A DNA stretch of 24,343 bases from an uncultured Clostridia bacterium (GCA_944381225.1 CALWKJ010000005.1:1-24343), one strand, 5' to 3'. Counted from the first letter of the stretch, positions 1 to 7,935 are shown. Numbers and translations: made by a program. Notes: generated from the letters alone by a model not told the origin.

Positions 1-1156
1 TCTTACCAGCGTTAAAAAGAGAATTTCCTTGTTTGTAATCAACTGTTATTGCAACATTAGATAACTTGCTTTGCAATGATACATTTTCGTTTGCAGAAGA
101 TGACAATTTAATGTTTAAATTAGTTGAATTTGTCTCTGCGTCAGAAACATTTTTTGATGCGTATAAAGTATGCAATTTATTTACATTTACAAATCCAATA
201 TTTCCCAAAACCTCCAATTTGTCAACATCTAAATCAACAATTTTTACAGATTTTTGACTTGTAAGTGCTTTTTTAGTTAATGATGTGTTATCATTTGCCA
301 ACCTTTTTAGTTCACTCATAATCTCTGCATATTTAGCATCTTCAGTTTTATCTTCAAACAATTTTACAACACTTTGTTCAATTATTGTTGATGAAAAAAT
401 ATAGCCTTCTATTGTGCTAGTTGCATCAACATCACTAACATTTATTGCAGTAAATTTGTTTGTTGTTCCTTGTTGAACAATATTTTCATCGTTGCTGGAT
501 TGCAACATAAAATATGTATTTTTATATCTTTTATCGTATCCGTTTTCGCCATCGTAACTAAATTGATATGCACTTCTTTTTGGATAGAAATTAAAATAAG
601 CTCCAAATTCAGAATTAATTACGAATGTATTCTCATCTGTTAAATCTTGCAAATCTGTAGAAGAACTTGTAACCAATTCAACTTTATAAACTGGGACATC
701 AACGTTTACATTTGCTTTTGCTGGCTCACATTCTGGATTGTTTACGGATGTTGCTCTAATTACAGAATGTCCACCTGTTATCCATTCATTTCCATCACAT
801 TCATTGTCATTTAATGTTTTATCAACTTTTATGGAGAACTCTTCGCCTAATGTAACAAATTTTGGTATTGAAATTACACCATCACTTATTACTCCATTTT
901 TTTCTTCAATTTGCAAACTCTGTGGAAGCGCCAATTCTATTTCATTCATTGTAACATCTTGCGTTGACGAAACCACTTTGGCTGTAAAATCCCCATCAAC
1001 ATTGTATTCACTAAACTCAAAAGAAATGTTTGTAGGATATATTTCTGGCTCATCAAAATACCCAACTGCAACCATTATTCCGTATCCAATTGCCATCGCA
1101 CCAATTAGCGATGCAAAAGAAATTGCAAAAATTTTTAAAAAAGTTACAAATTTCAT
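1..1156 (-). CDS. Membrane-anchored exported protein, partial (N-terminal 385 residues)
   Basis: This reading frame is open from the ATG at 1156 down to the left edge, so the C-terminus is missing. The start is supported by GGAGA five bases upstream. Residues about 7-33 are one long hydrophobic segment followed at once by an acidic stretch (FDEPE), which fits a signal anchor or signal peptide with the rest outside the cell. The visible remainder is rich in Ser, Thr, Asn, Val and alternating hydrophobic residues, suggesting beta-sandwich (Ig-like) domains. The pair NECDG and PECEP, roughly 30 residues apart, could form a disulfide. I recognise no catalytic motif and no named family. It is transcribed away from the next gene, from a candidate promoter at 1210-1239. 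The reading frame is certain, the exported location is likely, and the function is unknown. Confidence 0.8.
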   Translation of the reverse strand, partial: MKFVTFLKIFAISFASLIGAMAIGYGIMVAVGYFDEPEIYPTNISFEFSEYNVDGDFTAKVVSSTQDVTMNEIELALPQSLQIEEKNGVISDGVISIPKFVTLGEEFSIKVDKTLNDNECDGNEWITGGHSVIRATSVNNPECEPAKANVNVDVPVYKVELVTSSSTDLQDLTDENTFVINSEFGAYFNFYPKRSAYQFSYDGENGYDKRYKNTYFMLQSSNDENIVQQGTTNKFTAINVSDVDATSTIEGYIFSSTIIEQSVVKLFEDKTEDAKYAEIMSELKRLANDNTSLTKKALTSQKSVKIVDLDVDKLEVLGNIGFVNVNKLHTLYASKNVSDAETNSTNLNIKLSSSANENVSLQSKLSNVAITVDYKQGNSLFNAGK

Positions 1157-1209
1157 TTTTTTCTCCAAAATCTACTTTACAAATATTATTTGCATTATAT
1201 TTCGAAATA

Positions 1210-1239
1210 ATTATATAATTTATGTCAATTAAAAGTCAA
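1210..1239 (-). promoter_or_regulatory. Candidate promoter for the exported protein
   Basis: On the minus strand TTGACT (1234-1239) is followed after 18 bases by TATAAT (1210-1215), leaving a leader of about 50 bases before the ATG at 1156. A second TTGACA lies inside the spacer but is too close to this -10 box to serve it. Confidence 0.5.
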
Positions 1240-1333
1240 TTATTTTACCATTATATTGAAATTATAAAAACAAGATTTTATTTTAAAAATTAAGATAATA
1301 ATTATAAAATTGTTTTTTGATTTTTTATTTTTT

Positions 1334-1361
1334 AAAATAATATTTTTAAAAATATTATTTT
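1334..1361. repeat. 28-bp perfect A/T palindrome
   Basis: Two 14-base arms (1334-1347 and 1348-1361) are perfect reverse complements with no loop, and consist only of A and T. It lies 53 bases upstream of the -35 box of the 1485-3428 gene. It could be a site for an A/T-binding regulator or nucleoid protein, or simply a product of extreme base composition. Confidence 0.6.
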
Positions 1362-1413
1362 TAATATTTTTTATTTATTATTTTTTACATTAAAATTCAC
1401 TTTACTTGCTCTA

Positions 1414-1442
1414 TTGACAAATTTGCGGTAATGTGATATTAT
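1414..1442 (+). promoter_or_regulatory. Strong extended -10 promoter of the 1485-3428 gene
   Basis: TTGACA (1414-1419) is followed by a 17-base spacer and TATTAT (1437-1442), with an extended -10 TG one base before the box (TGTGA then TATTAT). The -35 box is the consensus. The expected transcription start leaves a leader of about 36 bases with GAGGTGG ahead of the ATG at 1485. Confidence 0.85.
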
Positions 1443-1484
1443 AAAAACAAATGTACATATATATTTTAATTTGAGGTGGTTTTT

Positions 1485-3428
1485 ATGGAAAAAAATCAAG
1501 ATTATTTTGAAATAGAACTAAAAGAAAATGGAAAAATTATCGGCAAACAGAATATAAGCGTAGGCGATGAAAATAATTTTTATTTTAAACAACAAGGCAA
1601 AAATGAAAATGTTTTAAAGATTATTCAAGAAAATGAAGATAATTATAAATTGGTTTTCAACAATTCATCAGAACTATTTAAAGGTTTTGAAAAAAGCAAT
1701 AACGTTGAATTTGACATATCAAAAATAAATATAAATTATGACCAAGACATCACTTTTACTGTACTCGAAAGAGGTGAAAAATCAACATTTAAAATTACAC
1801 CTTTTGCAATTCTTCAAAAAAAAGCAAATGCAAAAACTTTTTCTAAAGTTTGCACATTTGATACTCCTTTAGATATATCTTTGCCTAATAATTTGATTTC
1901 TCAAATATCAAATAAAGCCATTTCGATGCAGCGCTTCCCTTACCAAATGCTCGATTTTCTTTGCACAAATTACAACTGTGAAAAATACATTTCAGAAAAT
2001 AACAAATTAAAACTTTTACGCATGCCTTCGGGAGAAATTTTTGTCGCAAGAGGCAGTAAACTTGTGCACGTAGAAGGATTTAAGTTGTACAAAGATAATG
2101 CATCTATTTTATTGGGTGTAAAATTAAAATCGTCGCTTGGGATTGTTGGCAAAAAGCCAACACAAGGAATTGGCTTTGAAATTAATGGAAAAGATTTACA
2201 AACTCTCGAAGAATTTGTAAGAAGTTCCAATCTTACAATTGAGCCACATGACGATATGACAATAGATTCTATTGATTTTAAAAAAACAGGAGCAAACAAA
2301 TTTGCTTCTAAAAATGCACCATCAAGCGAAACAGAATTAACAGATGAATCAAATGACGACGCTTCTGATTCTCCAAATGGAATAACCCCAAAACCAGAAC
2401 AAGTCAATCCTGACGAAAATGGTGATAAACAAAATCCAGAAGAAGACACTAAGCCTTCGAGCGATTCAACCACAGGAAATGGAGACGGCTCACAAGACAG
2501 AGAGAAAGATACAAAAGATACAGGAGACATAGATAAAGATAAAGACAAAAACAAAGATAAAGATAACAACAAAAAAATAACAATAAAGCCAAAGTCTATA
2601 TTAAATTTTTTTAAAATTTCATTGTTTTTATCATTGCTATTCTTTTCTGGGTCCGCAATGATTGGTGCAGCGGGAGCGGTTTTATCGCCTATGTTTGCTT
2701 TGGCGGGAACGGTTTGTGTATGTTTTGCTTTTGGATTTATTACTGCTTATACTGCAAACAAAGAAAAGGAACGTTCAATCAATGTTAGAAAAAATATTTT
2801 TTCTAAATTTAAAGAATACCTTAAAAACAGAAAAAAAGAGAGAAGCGCAACAAAGAAATTAAACAAAAAAGCACATTACGAAGTATCTCCTTTTGTTAAA
2901 CCTAATGAAAACGAAAAAAGATATGAAGGCCTTACTGCAAAACAAAATAGAAGAGTATTAACTTTGGAAAAACAACTAACAAAAGGAAGCATCTCTGATG
3001 CGGACAAAACAGAGTTGGCAACACTTTTCCAAGACATAAGTGCACATAAAGAAAATGAATTTAATGAACAAAAAAATGCTCATTGCGAAATGCTTAAATC
3101 TAAAATATCCGACCGAGAACAAGCTTTGACAAAATACAACTTAAGTGAAGACGAAAGAAACATACTACAACAAGAAATTAATAGTTTAAATAACGATTTT
3201 GAATTAATAAGTTCTATAAAGAATCCAAATTTAGCAAAAGATGAATTGATTGTAAATGGAGTAATGATGAAAGGTGAAAATCACACTCATAAAGAACTGG
3301 GCGCAATATCGTACAAAGAACATGTTCAACAAAATTACGCAAACGATCTCTGTCATTTATCATCAACACTTAAAGATGTACAAAAAAAGAATAATTTAAA
3401 TCAATCGTTCTCTAAAACACAACTTTAA
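1485..3428 (+). CDS. Unrecognised protein with two membrane segments, acidic/Lys linker and charged C-terminal region (647 aa)
   Basis: I chose ATG 1485 because GAGGTGG (1473-1479) lies five bases upstream; an in-frame GTG at 1476 falls inside that ribosome binding site. There is no N-terminal signal peptide. Residues 1-265 form a folded-looking, beta-rich region of no family I recognise. Residues about 265-365 are low-complexity, rich in Asp, Lys, Ser and Pro, and include a Lys-Asp repeat encoded by near-tandem hexamers. Two hydrophobic segments follow at about 378-402 and 405-425, the second Gly/Ala-rich. The last 220 residues are highly charged and probably helical or coiled-coil. Two segments without a signal peptide would leave both ends in the cytoplasm. 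The gene stands alone, with a near-consensus promoter and a bidirectional terminator, so it is probably well expressed. Function unknown. Confidence 0.9.
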   Translation: MEKNQDYFEIELKENGKIIGKQNISVGDENNFYFKQQGKNENVLKIIQENEDNYKLVFNNSSELFKGFEKSNNVEFDISKININYDQDITFTVLERGEKSTFKITPFAILQKKANAKTFSKVCTFDTPLDISLPNNLISQISNKAISMQRFPYQMLDFLCTNYNCEKYISENNKLKLLRMPSGEIFVARGSKLVHVEGFKLYKDNASILLGVKLKSSLGIVGKKPTQGIGFEINGKDLQTLEEFVRSSNLTIEPHDDMTIDSIDFKKTGANKFASKNAPSSETELTDESNDDASDSPNGITPKPEQVNPDENGDKQNPEEDTKPSSDSTTGNGDGSQDREKDTKDTGDIDKDKDKNKDKDNNKKITIKPKSILNFFKISLFLSLLFFSGSAMIGAAGAVLSPMFALAGTVCVCFAFGFITAYTANKEKERSINVRKNIFSKFKEYLKNRKKERSATKKLNKKAHYEVSPFVKPNENEKRYEGLTAKQNRRVLTLEKQLTKGSISDADKTELATLFQDISAHKENEFNEQKNAHCEMLKSKISDREQALTKYNLSEDERNILQQEINSLNNDFELISSIKNPNLAKDELIVNGVMMKGENHTHKELGAISYKEHVQQNYANDLCHLSSTLKDVQKKNNLNQSFSKTQL

Positions 3429-3442
3429 TATATTAAAATCAT

Positions 3443-3474
3443 AAAAAAATTGTCTAATTGCAGACAATTTTTTT
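3443..3474. terminator. Bidirectional intrinsic terminator between convergent genes
   Basis: The arms 3443-3455 and 3462-3474 are perfect reverse complements (13 bp) around a 6-base loop. They carry a T run on the plus strand and, because the left arm is an A run, also on the minus strand. The hairpin lies 15 bases after the 1485-3428 stop and reaches the stop of the minus-strand SSB gene at 3475. Confidence 0.85.
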
Positions 3475-4119
3475 TTATGATAATATATCATCTTCTGCAT
3501 ATTCAACTTCTTCGTCGCTTATTTTATTTATAGACACTTCATATGCAGTTCTAGTTATTATTGTACCATCATCTAATTTCTTTTGGTATTCTCTTGATTG
3601 AATGCGTCCAACCAAATTTACTTTCTTGCCGATTTCTAAATTTTTTACAAATCTGGCATTTCTTCCCCAAGCAATACATGGTAAATAATCTGATTTATTA
3701 TATGCTCTATTTACAGCTATTAAAACATCACAAATTTCTCTTTTAAAAGGAGTTGTTCTGTATGTTGGTTCTTTGCAAATGTATCCTGTAATTTCTATTA
3801 TGTTAGGATTCATTGTTTCATTATATTCAATTACTTCCCTAACAAAAACTGTTAACATTAATTTGCTTTTTCCATCTTCTACTTTATTGTAGCTTCTAAA
3901 CTGTCCTTTTATTGCCAATTTACAACCGACCGTCATATCTTTTGTCAACAATTTATCCGAAATAGTTATTGGAATTAAATCGTCTTGTTCAGACAATCTT
4001 TTTACACTTAACATTATTTCATAAAAAGATTCTCCAAAACTTTCATGACTAAATTTAGCTTCTGTTTTTATTTCTCCACATAAAAACACCTTATTGTTTG
4101 ATAAAAGTTCGTATTTCAT
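3475..4119 (-). CDS. Tandem OB-fold single-stranded-DNA-binding protein
   Basis: The 214-residue product contains two successive SSB-type OB-fold units, at about residues 10-98 and 107-200. Each begins with a hydrophobic-Cys-Gly or hydrophobic-Thr-Gly strand and has a central strand typical of SSB (LIPITISDK in the first, LPCIAWGRNA in the second). The second unit also has the KVNLVGRIQSR strand found in ordinary SSBs. The end, EYAEDDILS, resembles an SSB acidic tip but lacks the usual Pro-Phe, so protein recruitment through the tail may be altered. Normal SSB has a single OB domain of 110-180 residues, so this is an internal duplication and probably an accessory SSB. AAGGAG precedes the ATG and overlaps the stop of pdaB, 11 bases upstream, so the two are co-transcribed. 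Confidence 0.8.
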   Translation of the reverse strand: MKYELLSNNKVFLCGEIKTEAKFSHESFGESFYEIMLSVKRLSEQDDLIPITISDKLLTKDMTVGCKLAIKGQFRSYNKVEDGKSKLMLTVFVREVIEYNETMNPNIIEITGYICKEPTYRTTPFKREICDVLIAVNRAYNKSDYLPCIAWGRNARFVKNLEIGKKVNLVGRIQSREYQKKLDDGTIITRTAYEVSINKISDEEVEYAEDDILS

Positions 4120-4130
4120 AAATTTTCTCC

Positions 4131-4895
4131 TTAAACTTTTGGTTTTTGTACTCCGTTTCTATCTATAGTGTAATTTTCTTTGTATACAAGTTCTCCCACT
4201 GAAGTAACTTCATACCCTTGACCTTTTAATCTATCAAGCACCATTGGTAACGCATCTAAAATATGATCTGAATTGTTATGACACAAAATTATTGAACCAT
4301 TTTTTACATTGTTTATTATTCTTGTTGTTATATTTTGAGCGCTTATGCCTTTCCAATCCAACGAATCAACATCCCACTGAATAGGAATTAAATTCAACTC
4401 ATTTGACACTTCAATTACAGTATTGTTGTACGCACCATATGGAGCTCTAAACAATTCTATTTTCTTGTTTGTAATTTTTTCTATCATATCCGTACATGTT
4501 GAAATTTCTAATTTTACTGCTTCTCTAGATAATTTTGTCAAGTCAGGATGCGTGTTTGAATGTGTTCCTATTTCGAAGCCGTTGTCATTTATTAATTTAA
4601 CCATGTCTGGATATTTGTCAACCCAAAACCCAACTAAGAAAAACGTCCCTTTTGCATCGTATTCCTTCAAAATTTTCATAATTTCTTCAGTTTTATCAGC
4701 TCCCCAAGACGCATCAAATGTTATGGCAACTTGTTTTTTGTCTGTTTGTACGCTGTACACAGGAACTAATTTAGTGTTGTATCCAAAGAATACTTGTGCC
4801 GATGATGCTCCATTAAATGAAATCGCCAAAAGCACTGTTACTAATAACACCAAAAGCACATATTTGATAGATTTTAATTTCACTACACAAAACAT
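4131..4895 (-). CDS. pdaB: Polysaccharide deacetylase, PdaB-like (CE4 family)
   Basis: CE4 (NodB) enzymes remove acetyl groups from peptidoglycan or chitin-like sugars; PdaB-type members act in spore cortex formation. The start is the internal ATG at 4895, preceded by GAGG at good spacing; an upstream in-frame ATG at 4922 has no ribosome binding site. Residues 10-28 form a signal anchor ending near ASSAQ. The CE4 motifs are present: TFDASWG with the catalytic Asp61, THSNTHP with metal-binding His112 and His116, FRAPYG at 149-154, DVDSLDW at 175-181 and ILCHN with His206. The second Asp of motif 1 is replaced by Ala62, which I believe is usual in clostridial PdaB-like proteins. The 254-residue length fits. 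The CE4 fold is secure; the PdaB assignment is likely. Confidence 0.82.
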   Translation of the reverse strand: MFCVVKLKSIKYVLLVLLVTVLLAISFNGASSAQVFFGYNTKLVPVYSVQTDKKQVAITFDASWGADKTEEIMKILKEYDAKGTFFLVGFWVDKYPDMVKLINDNGFEIGTHSNTHPDLTKLSREAVKLEISTCTDMIEKITNKKIELFRAPYGAYNNTVIEVSNELNLIPIQWDVDSLDWKGISAQNITTRIINNVKNGSIILCHNNSDHILDALPMVLDRLKGQGYEVTSVGELVYKENYTIDRNGVQKPKV

Positions 4896-5017
4896 TAAAA
4901 CCTCACTTTTAACTATAATCATTATATAAATATATTCAAATGCGATATTTTTATAATGAAATAATATTTTGATTTATTCTGTCGAAATACTATATTATTT
5001 AAAATCGATAATTATGC

Positions 5018-5052
5018 AAAAAAAATATAGCCAATGTTAAATTGGCTATATT
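5018..5052 (-). terminator. Intrinsic terminator downstream of ppdK (distal)
   Basis: The arms 5024-5035 and 5041-5052 are perfect 12-bp complements around a 5-base loop. On the minus strand the hairpin is followed directly by a run of T; on the plus strand it is not. It lies about 180 bases past the ppdK stop and would also insulate pdaB from ppdK transcription. Confidence 0.75.
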
Positions 5053-5189
5053 AAAATTATTTGAAAACACTTTTATCGCTTAAATTTTGTGAATTAAAAT
5101 GTTAAAAATAATAAAAGTTGTTAATTTTAAATTTATATTGTAAAAATAATTAATTATAGAATTTAAAAAATTTTACAAACAAGTATAAA

Positions 5190-5222
5190 TTTAAACCAAA
5201 CTTATTTAAAGCTTGGTTTAAA
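5190..5222 (-). terminator. Hairpin just after the ppdK stop
   Basis: The arms 5190-5201 and 5211-5222 pair over 12 positions with one mismatch around a 9-base loop, 12 bases past the ppdK stop. The following T run is broken, so it may be a weak terminator or an RNA 3'-end stabiliser, with the hairpin at 5024-5052 as the backup. Confidence 0.5.
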
Positions 5223-5234
5223 AGGTATTTTATT

Positions 5235-7862
5235 TTATCTAGGATTTTTAATATTAGCTTGAGCAGCTGCTAAACGCGCTATAGGTACACGATATGGTGA
5301 GCAAGAAACATAAGTTAATCCAACTCTATGACAAAAATCTATTGATTGAGGATCTCCACCATGTTCTCCACAAATTCCAAGTTTAATGTCTGGACGTGTT
5401 TTTCTTCCAAGCTGACAAGCCATATCTACAAGTTTTCCAACACCAACTTGATCTAAATGAGCAAATGGATCACTGTCAAATAGTTTTTTATCATAATAAG
5501 CACCAAGGAATTTTCCAGCATCATCTCTGCTAAACCCAAATGTCATTTGTGTTAAATCATTTGTTCCAAATGAAAAGAATTCTGCAGTTTTTGCGATTTC
5601 ATCGGCAGTGAGTGCTGCTCTTGGAATTTCAATCATTGTTCCAATTTTATATGTTAACGATTCACCACTTTCTTTAATAACTTCGTCAGCAGTTTCGGCA
5701 ACAATGTTCCTTACATAATTAAATTCTTTTGCTTCGCAAGTAAGTGGAATCATAATTTCCGGATGAATATCGTAGCCATTTTCTTTTTTAACAGTAAGTG
5801 CTGCTTCAATTACAGCTCTTGTTTGCATTCTTGCAATTTCTGGATATGTTACAGCAAGTCTTAGGCCACGATGTCCCATCATTGGGTTAAATTCATGTAA
5901 ACTTTCAACTGTGTTTTTGAGTTTTTCAAAAGGAATTCCCATGTCTTTTGCAAGGGCTTTTATTTCTTCGTCTGTATGTGGTAAAAATTCATGAAGAGGT
6001 GGATCCAAGAATCTTATTGTAACAGGCTGACCTTTCATTGCTCTATATAATCCTATAAAGTCTTTTCTTTGCATTGGTAAAAGTTTACTGAGCGCCTTTT
6101 CTCTTTCTTCTACAGTGCTTGACACAATCATTTCTCTAACAGCAGGAATGCGATCTGCATCAAAGAACATGTGTTCAGTTCTGCAAAGCCCAATACCTTG
6201 AGCTCCAAAATTATATGCAACTTCTGCATCTTTTGGATTGTCAGCATTAGTTCTTACTTCCAATTTTCTTCTTGAATCTGCCCATTGCATAATTGTTGCA
6301 AAATCACCAGACACAGAAGCTGGTTCTGTTTTAACAAGGTTTCCATAAACATTTCCTGTTGAACCGTCTATTGAAATTTCATCTCCTTCATTAAATCTTT
6401 GTCCTGCAATAGTGCAGTAGTGTTCTTCTTCATTCACAATCAAAGCGTTGCATCCAGCGACACAAGCAGTGCCCATTCCCCTTGCAACTACTGCAGCATG
6501 AGATGTCATTCCTCCACGGGCAGTTAAAACGCCCTCGCTTACTGCCATTCCCTCAATATCTTCTGGAGATGTCTCCAAGCGAACCAACACAACCTTATTT
6601 TTGCTTGATGCTAATTCTTTGGCCCTTTGAGCCGTAAATACAATTTTCCCAGCAGCAGCTCCAGGAGATGCTGGCAAACCTGTAGCAATAACTTTGCTTT
6701 CTTTTAAATCTTTTGCATTAAATTGAGGATGCAATAAAGCATCTAATTGCTTTGGATCAATCATTAAAAGTGCTTGGTCTTGTGAAATTCTGCCTTCGTT
6801 TACAAGGTCAACTGCAATTTTTAAAGCAGCATGTGCTGTCCTTTTACCATTTCTAGTTTGCAGCATATACAATTTGCCTTTCTCTATTGTAAACTCCATA
6901 TCTTGCATATCATTATAATGGTCTTCAAGCGTCTTGCATATTTTTGTAAATTGTTCATAAATTTCTGGATTTTGAGTCTCTAATAAAGATATTGGGTTTG
7001 GTGTTCTTATGCCTGCAACAACATCTTCACCTTGAGCATTCATAAGATATTCACCATATAACTTTTTTTCGCCTGTAGAAGGATTTCTTGTAAATGCAAC
7101 GCCTGTGCCACTTGTTTCTCCCATATTTCCAAATACCATTGTTTGAACATTTACTGCAGTTCCCCAATCTGATGGAATATCATTCATTCTTCTATAATAG
7201 TTTGCCCTTGGATTGTCCCAAGACCTAAAAACAGCTTTTACAGCTTCTATTAATTGATGTACTGGCTCTTGAGGGAATTCCTCGTGCATTTGTTCTTTGT
7301 AAAATTCTTTGAATTTGGTTGCCATTAACTTTAAATCATCAGCGCTAAATTCTATATCTAACTTTATGTTTCTTTCTTCTTTCATTTGATCGATAATTCT
7401 TTCAAACTTAGATTTATCAAGTCCCATAACAACATCGCTGAACATTTGTATAAATCTTCTATAGCTGTCATAAGCAAACCTTGGGTTGTTTGTAAGATTT
7501 GCAAGTCCTTCAACAACCTCATCATTTAATCCCAAATTTAAAACTGTATCCATCATTCCTGGCATTGACGCCCTTGCCCCAGAACGAACAGATACCAAAA
7601 GGGGATTTGTTTTATCTCCAAATTTTTTGTTGTCTAATTTTTCTATTTTCTTTAATCCTTCTAAAATTTGATCAATAACTTCTTGAGATAATTTTTTACC
7701 ATCATCGTAATATTTTGTACATGCCTCAGTAGTTACAGTAAATCCCTGTGGAACAGGCAAACCAATATTTGTCATTTCTGCCAAGTTTGCACCTTTGCCA
7801 CCCAATAGGTTACGCATGTTTGCATTGCCTTCACTAAACAAGTAAACATATTTATTTGTCAT
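5235..7862 (-). CDS. ppdK: Pyruvate, phosphate dikinase
   Basis: The enzyme interconverts pyruvate, ATP and phosphate with phosphoenolpyruvate, AMP and pyrophosphate in the cytoplasm. In anaerobic Firmicutes it can serve pyrophosphate-linked glycolysis or gluconeogenesis. The 875-residue length is that of classical PPDK. The N-terminal ATP-grasp region begins with LLGGKGANLAEM. The swivelling phosphohistidine domain has GGMTSHAAVVARGMG with catalytic His455. The C-terminal TIM barrel has GICGEHGGDP with catalytic Cys831. Both residue numbers equal those I recall for the Clostridium symbiosum enzyme. The start is ATG 7862 with AAGGAGG four bases upstream. It appears monocistronic, with its own promoter (7890-7918) and downstream hairpins. 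The regulatory Thr region near His455 is intact, but no PDRP regulatory protein gene is seen in this window. Confidence 0.97.
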   Translation of the reverse strand: MTNKYVYLFSEGNANMRNLLGGKGANLAEMTNIGLPVPQGFTVTTEACTKYYDDGKKLSQEVIDQILEGLKKIEKLDNKKFGDKTNPLLVSVRSGARASMPGMMDTVLNLGLNDEVVEGLANLTNNPRFAYDSYRRFIQMFSDVVMGLDKSKFERIIDQMKEERNIKLDIEFSADDLKLMATKFKEFYKEQMHEEFPQEPVHQLIEAVKAVFRSWDNPRANYYRRMNDIPSDWGTAVNVQTMVFGNMGETSGTGVAFTRNPSTGEKKLYGEYLMNAQGEDVVAGIRTPNPISLLETQNPEIYEQFTKICKTLEDHYNDMQDMEFTIEKGKLYMLQTRNGKRTAHAALKIAVDLVNEGRISQDQALLMIDPKQLDALLHPQFNAKDLKESKVIATGLPASPGAAAGKIVFTAQRAKELASSKNKVVLVRLETSPEDIEGMAVSEGVLTARGGMTSHAAVVARGMGTACVAGCNALIVNEEEHYCTIAGQRFNEGDEISIDGSTGNVYGNLVKTEPASVSGDFATIMQWADSRRKLEVRTNADNPKDAEVAYNFGAQGIGLCRTEHMFFDADRIPAVREMIVSSTVEEREKALSKLLPMQRKDFIGLYRAMKGQPVTIRFLDPPLHEFLPHTDEEIKALAKDMGIPFEKLKNTVESLHEFNPMMGHRGLRLAVTYPEIARMQTRAVIEAALTVKKENGYDIHPEIMIPLTCEAKEFNYVRNIVAETADEVIKESGESLTYKIGTMIEIPRAALTADEIAKTAEFFSFGTNDLTQMTFGFSRDDAGKFLGAYYDKKLFDSDPFAHLDQVGVGKLVDMACQLGRKTRPDIKLGICGEHGGDPQSIDFCHRVGLTYVSCSPYRVPIARLAAAQANIKNPR

Positions 7863-7889
7863 AAATCCTCCTTATAAAAATACTGAAAT

Positions 7890-7918
7890 AGTGTACAGCA
7901 TAGCAAAAAAATAAGCAA
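7890..7918 (-). promoter_or_regulatory. Candidate ppdK promoter
   Basis: On the minus strand TTGCTT (7913-7918) is followed by 17 bases and TACACT (7890-7895), giving a leader of about 20 bases before the ATG at 7862. The -35 hexamer lies inside the 3' arm of the recO terminator hairpin. Confidence 0.55.
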
Positions 7919-7935
7919 CTTTTTTTAAGTCGCTT
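7905..7935 (-). terminator. Intrinsic terminator of the nfeD-recO operon
   Basis: The arms 7913-7921 and 7927-7935 pair over 9 bp (one G-U in the minus-strand RNA) around a T5/A5 loop. On the minus strand they are followed by an A and a run of T. The hairpin starts nine bases after the recO stop. Confidence 0.75.

Larger units (their letters stand above)
1157..1484. other. A/T-rich divergent intergenic region
   Basis: This 328-base gap separates two divergently transcribed genes. It holds one candidate promoter for each, at 1210-1239 (minus) and 1414-1442 (plus), and between them a long, almost pure A/T stretch (about 1255-1400) with a 28-base perfect palindrome at 1334-1361. I see no open reading frame with a ribosome binding site and no RNA gene. 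Confidence 0.7.
4896..5234. other. A/T-rich gap between ppdK and pdaB
   Basis: This 339-base gap contains two hairpins downstream of ppdK (5190-5222 and 5024-5052) and the leader of pdaB. I could not identify a convincing housekeeping or sporulation-type promoter for pdaB, nor any small gene with a ribosome binding site. Confidence 0.6.

Noticed and set aside
738..1232. 164-residue plus-strand open frame
   Set aside because: It lies antisense to the exported-protein gene, whose start, ribosome binding site and signal anchor are clear; the frame has no ribosome binding site.
1970..2572. 200-residue minus-strand open frame rich in Ser/Leu opposite the 1485-3428 gene
   Set aside because: Its composition mirrors the Lys/Asp/Glu codons of the real gene, it has no convincing ribosome binding site, and the plus-strand gene has promoter, ribosome binding site and terminator.
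2662..2862. 66-residue plus-strand frame within the 1485-3428 gene
   Set aside because: It is an out-of-frame shadow over the membrane segments, with no ribosome binding site.
4896..4922. Extension of pdaB to the ATG at 4922
   Set aside because: There is no Shine-Dalgarno at 4922, while ATG 4895 has GAGG at proper spacing followed by a normal signal anchor.
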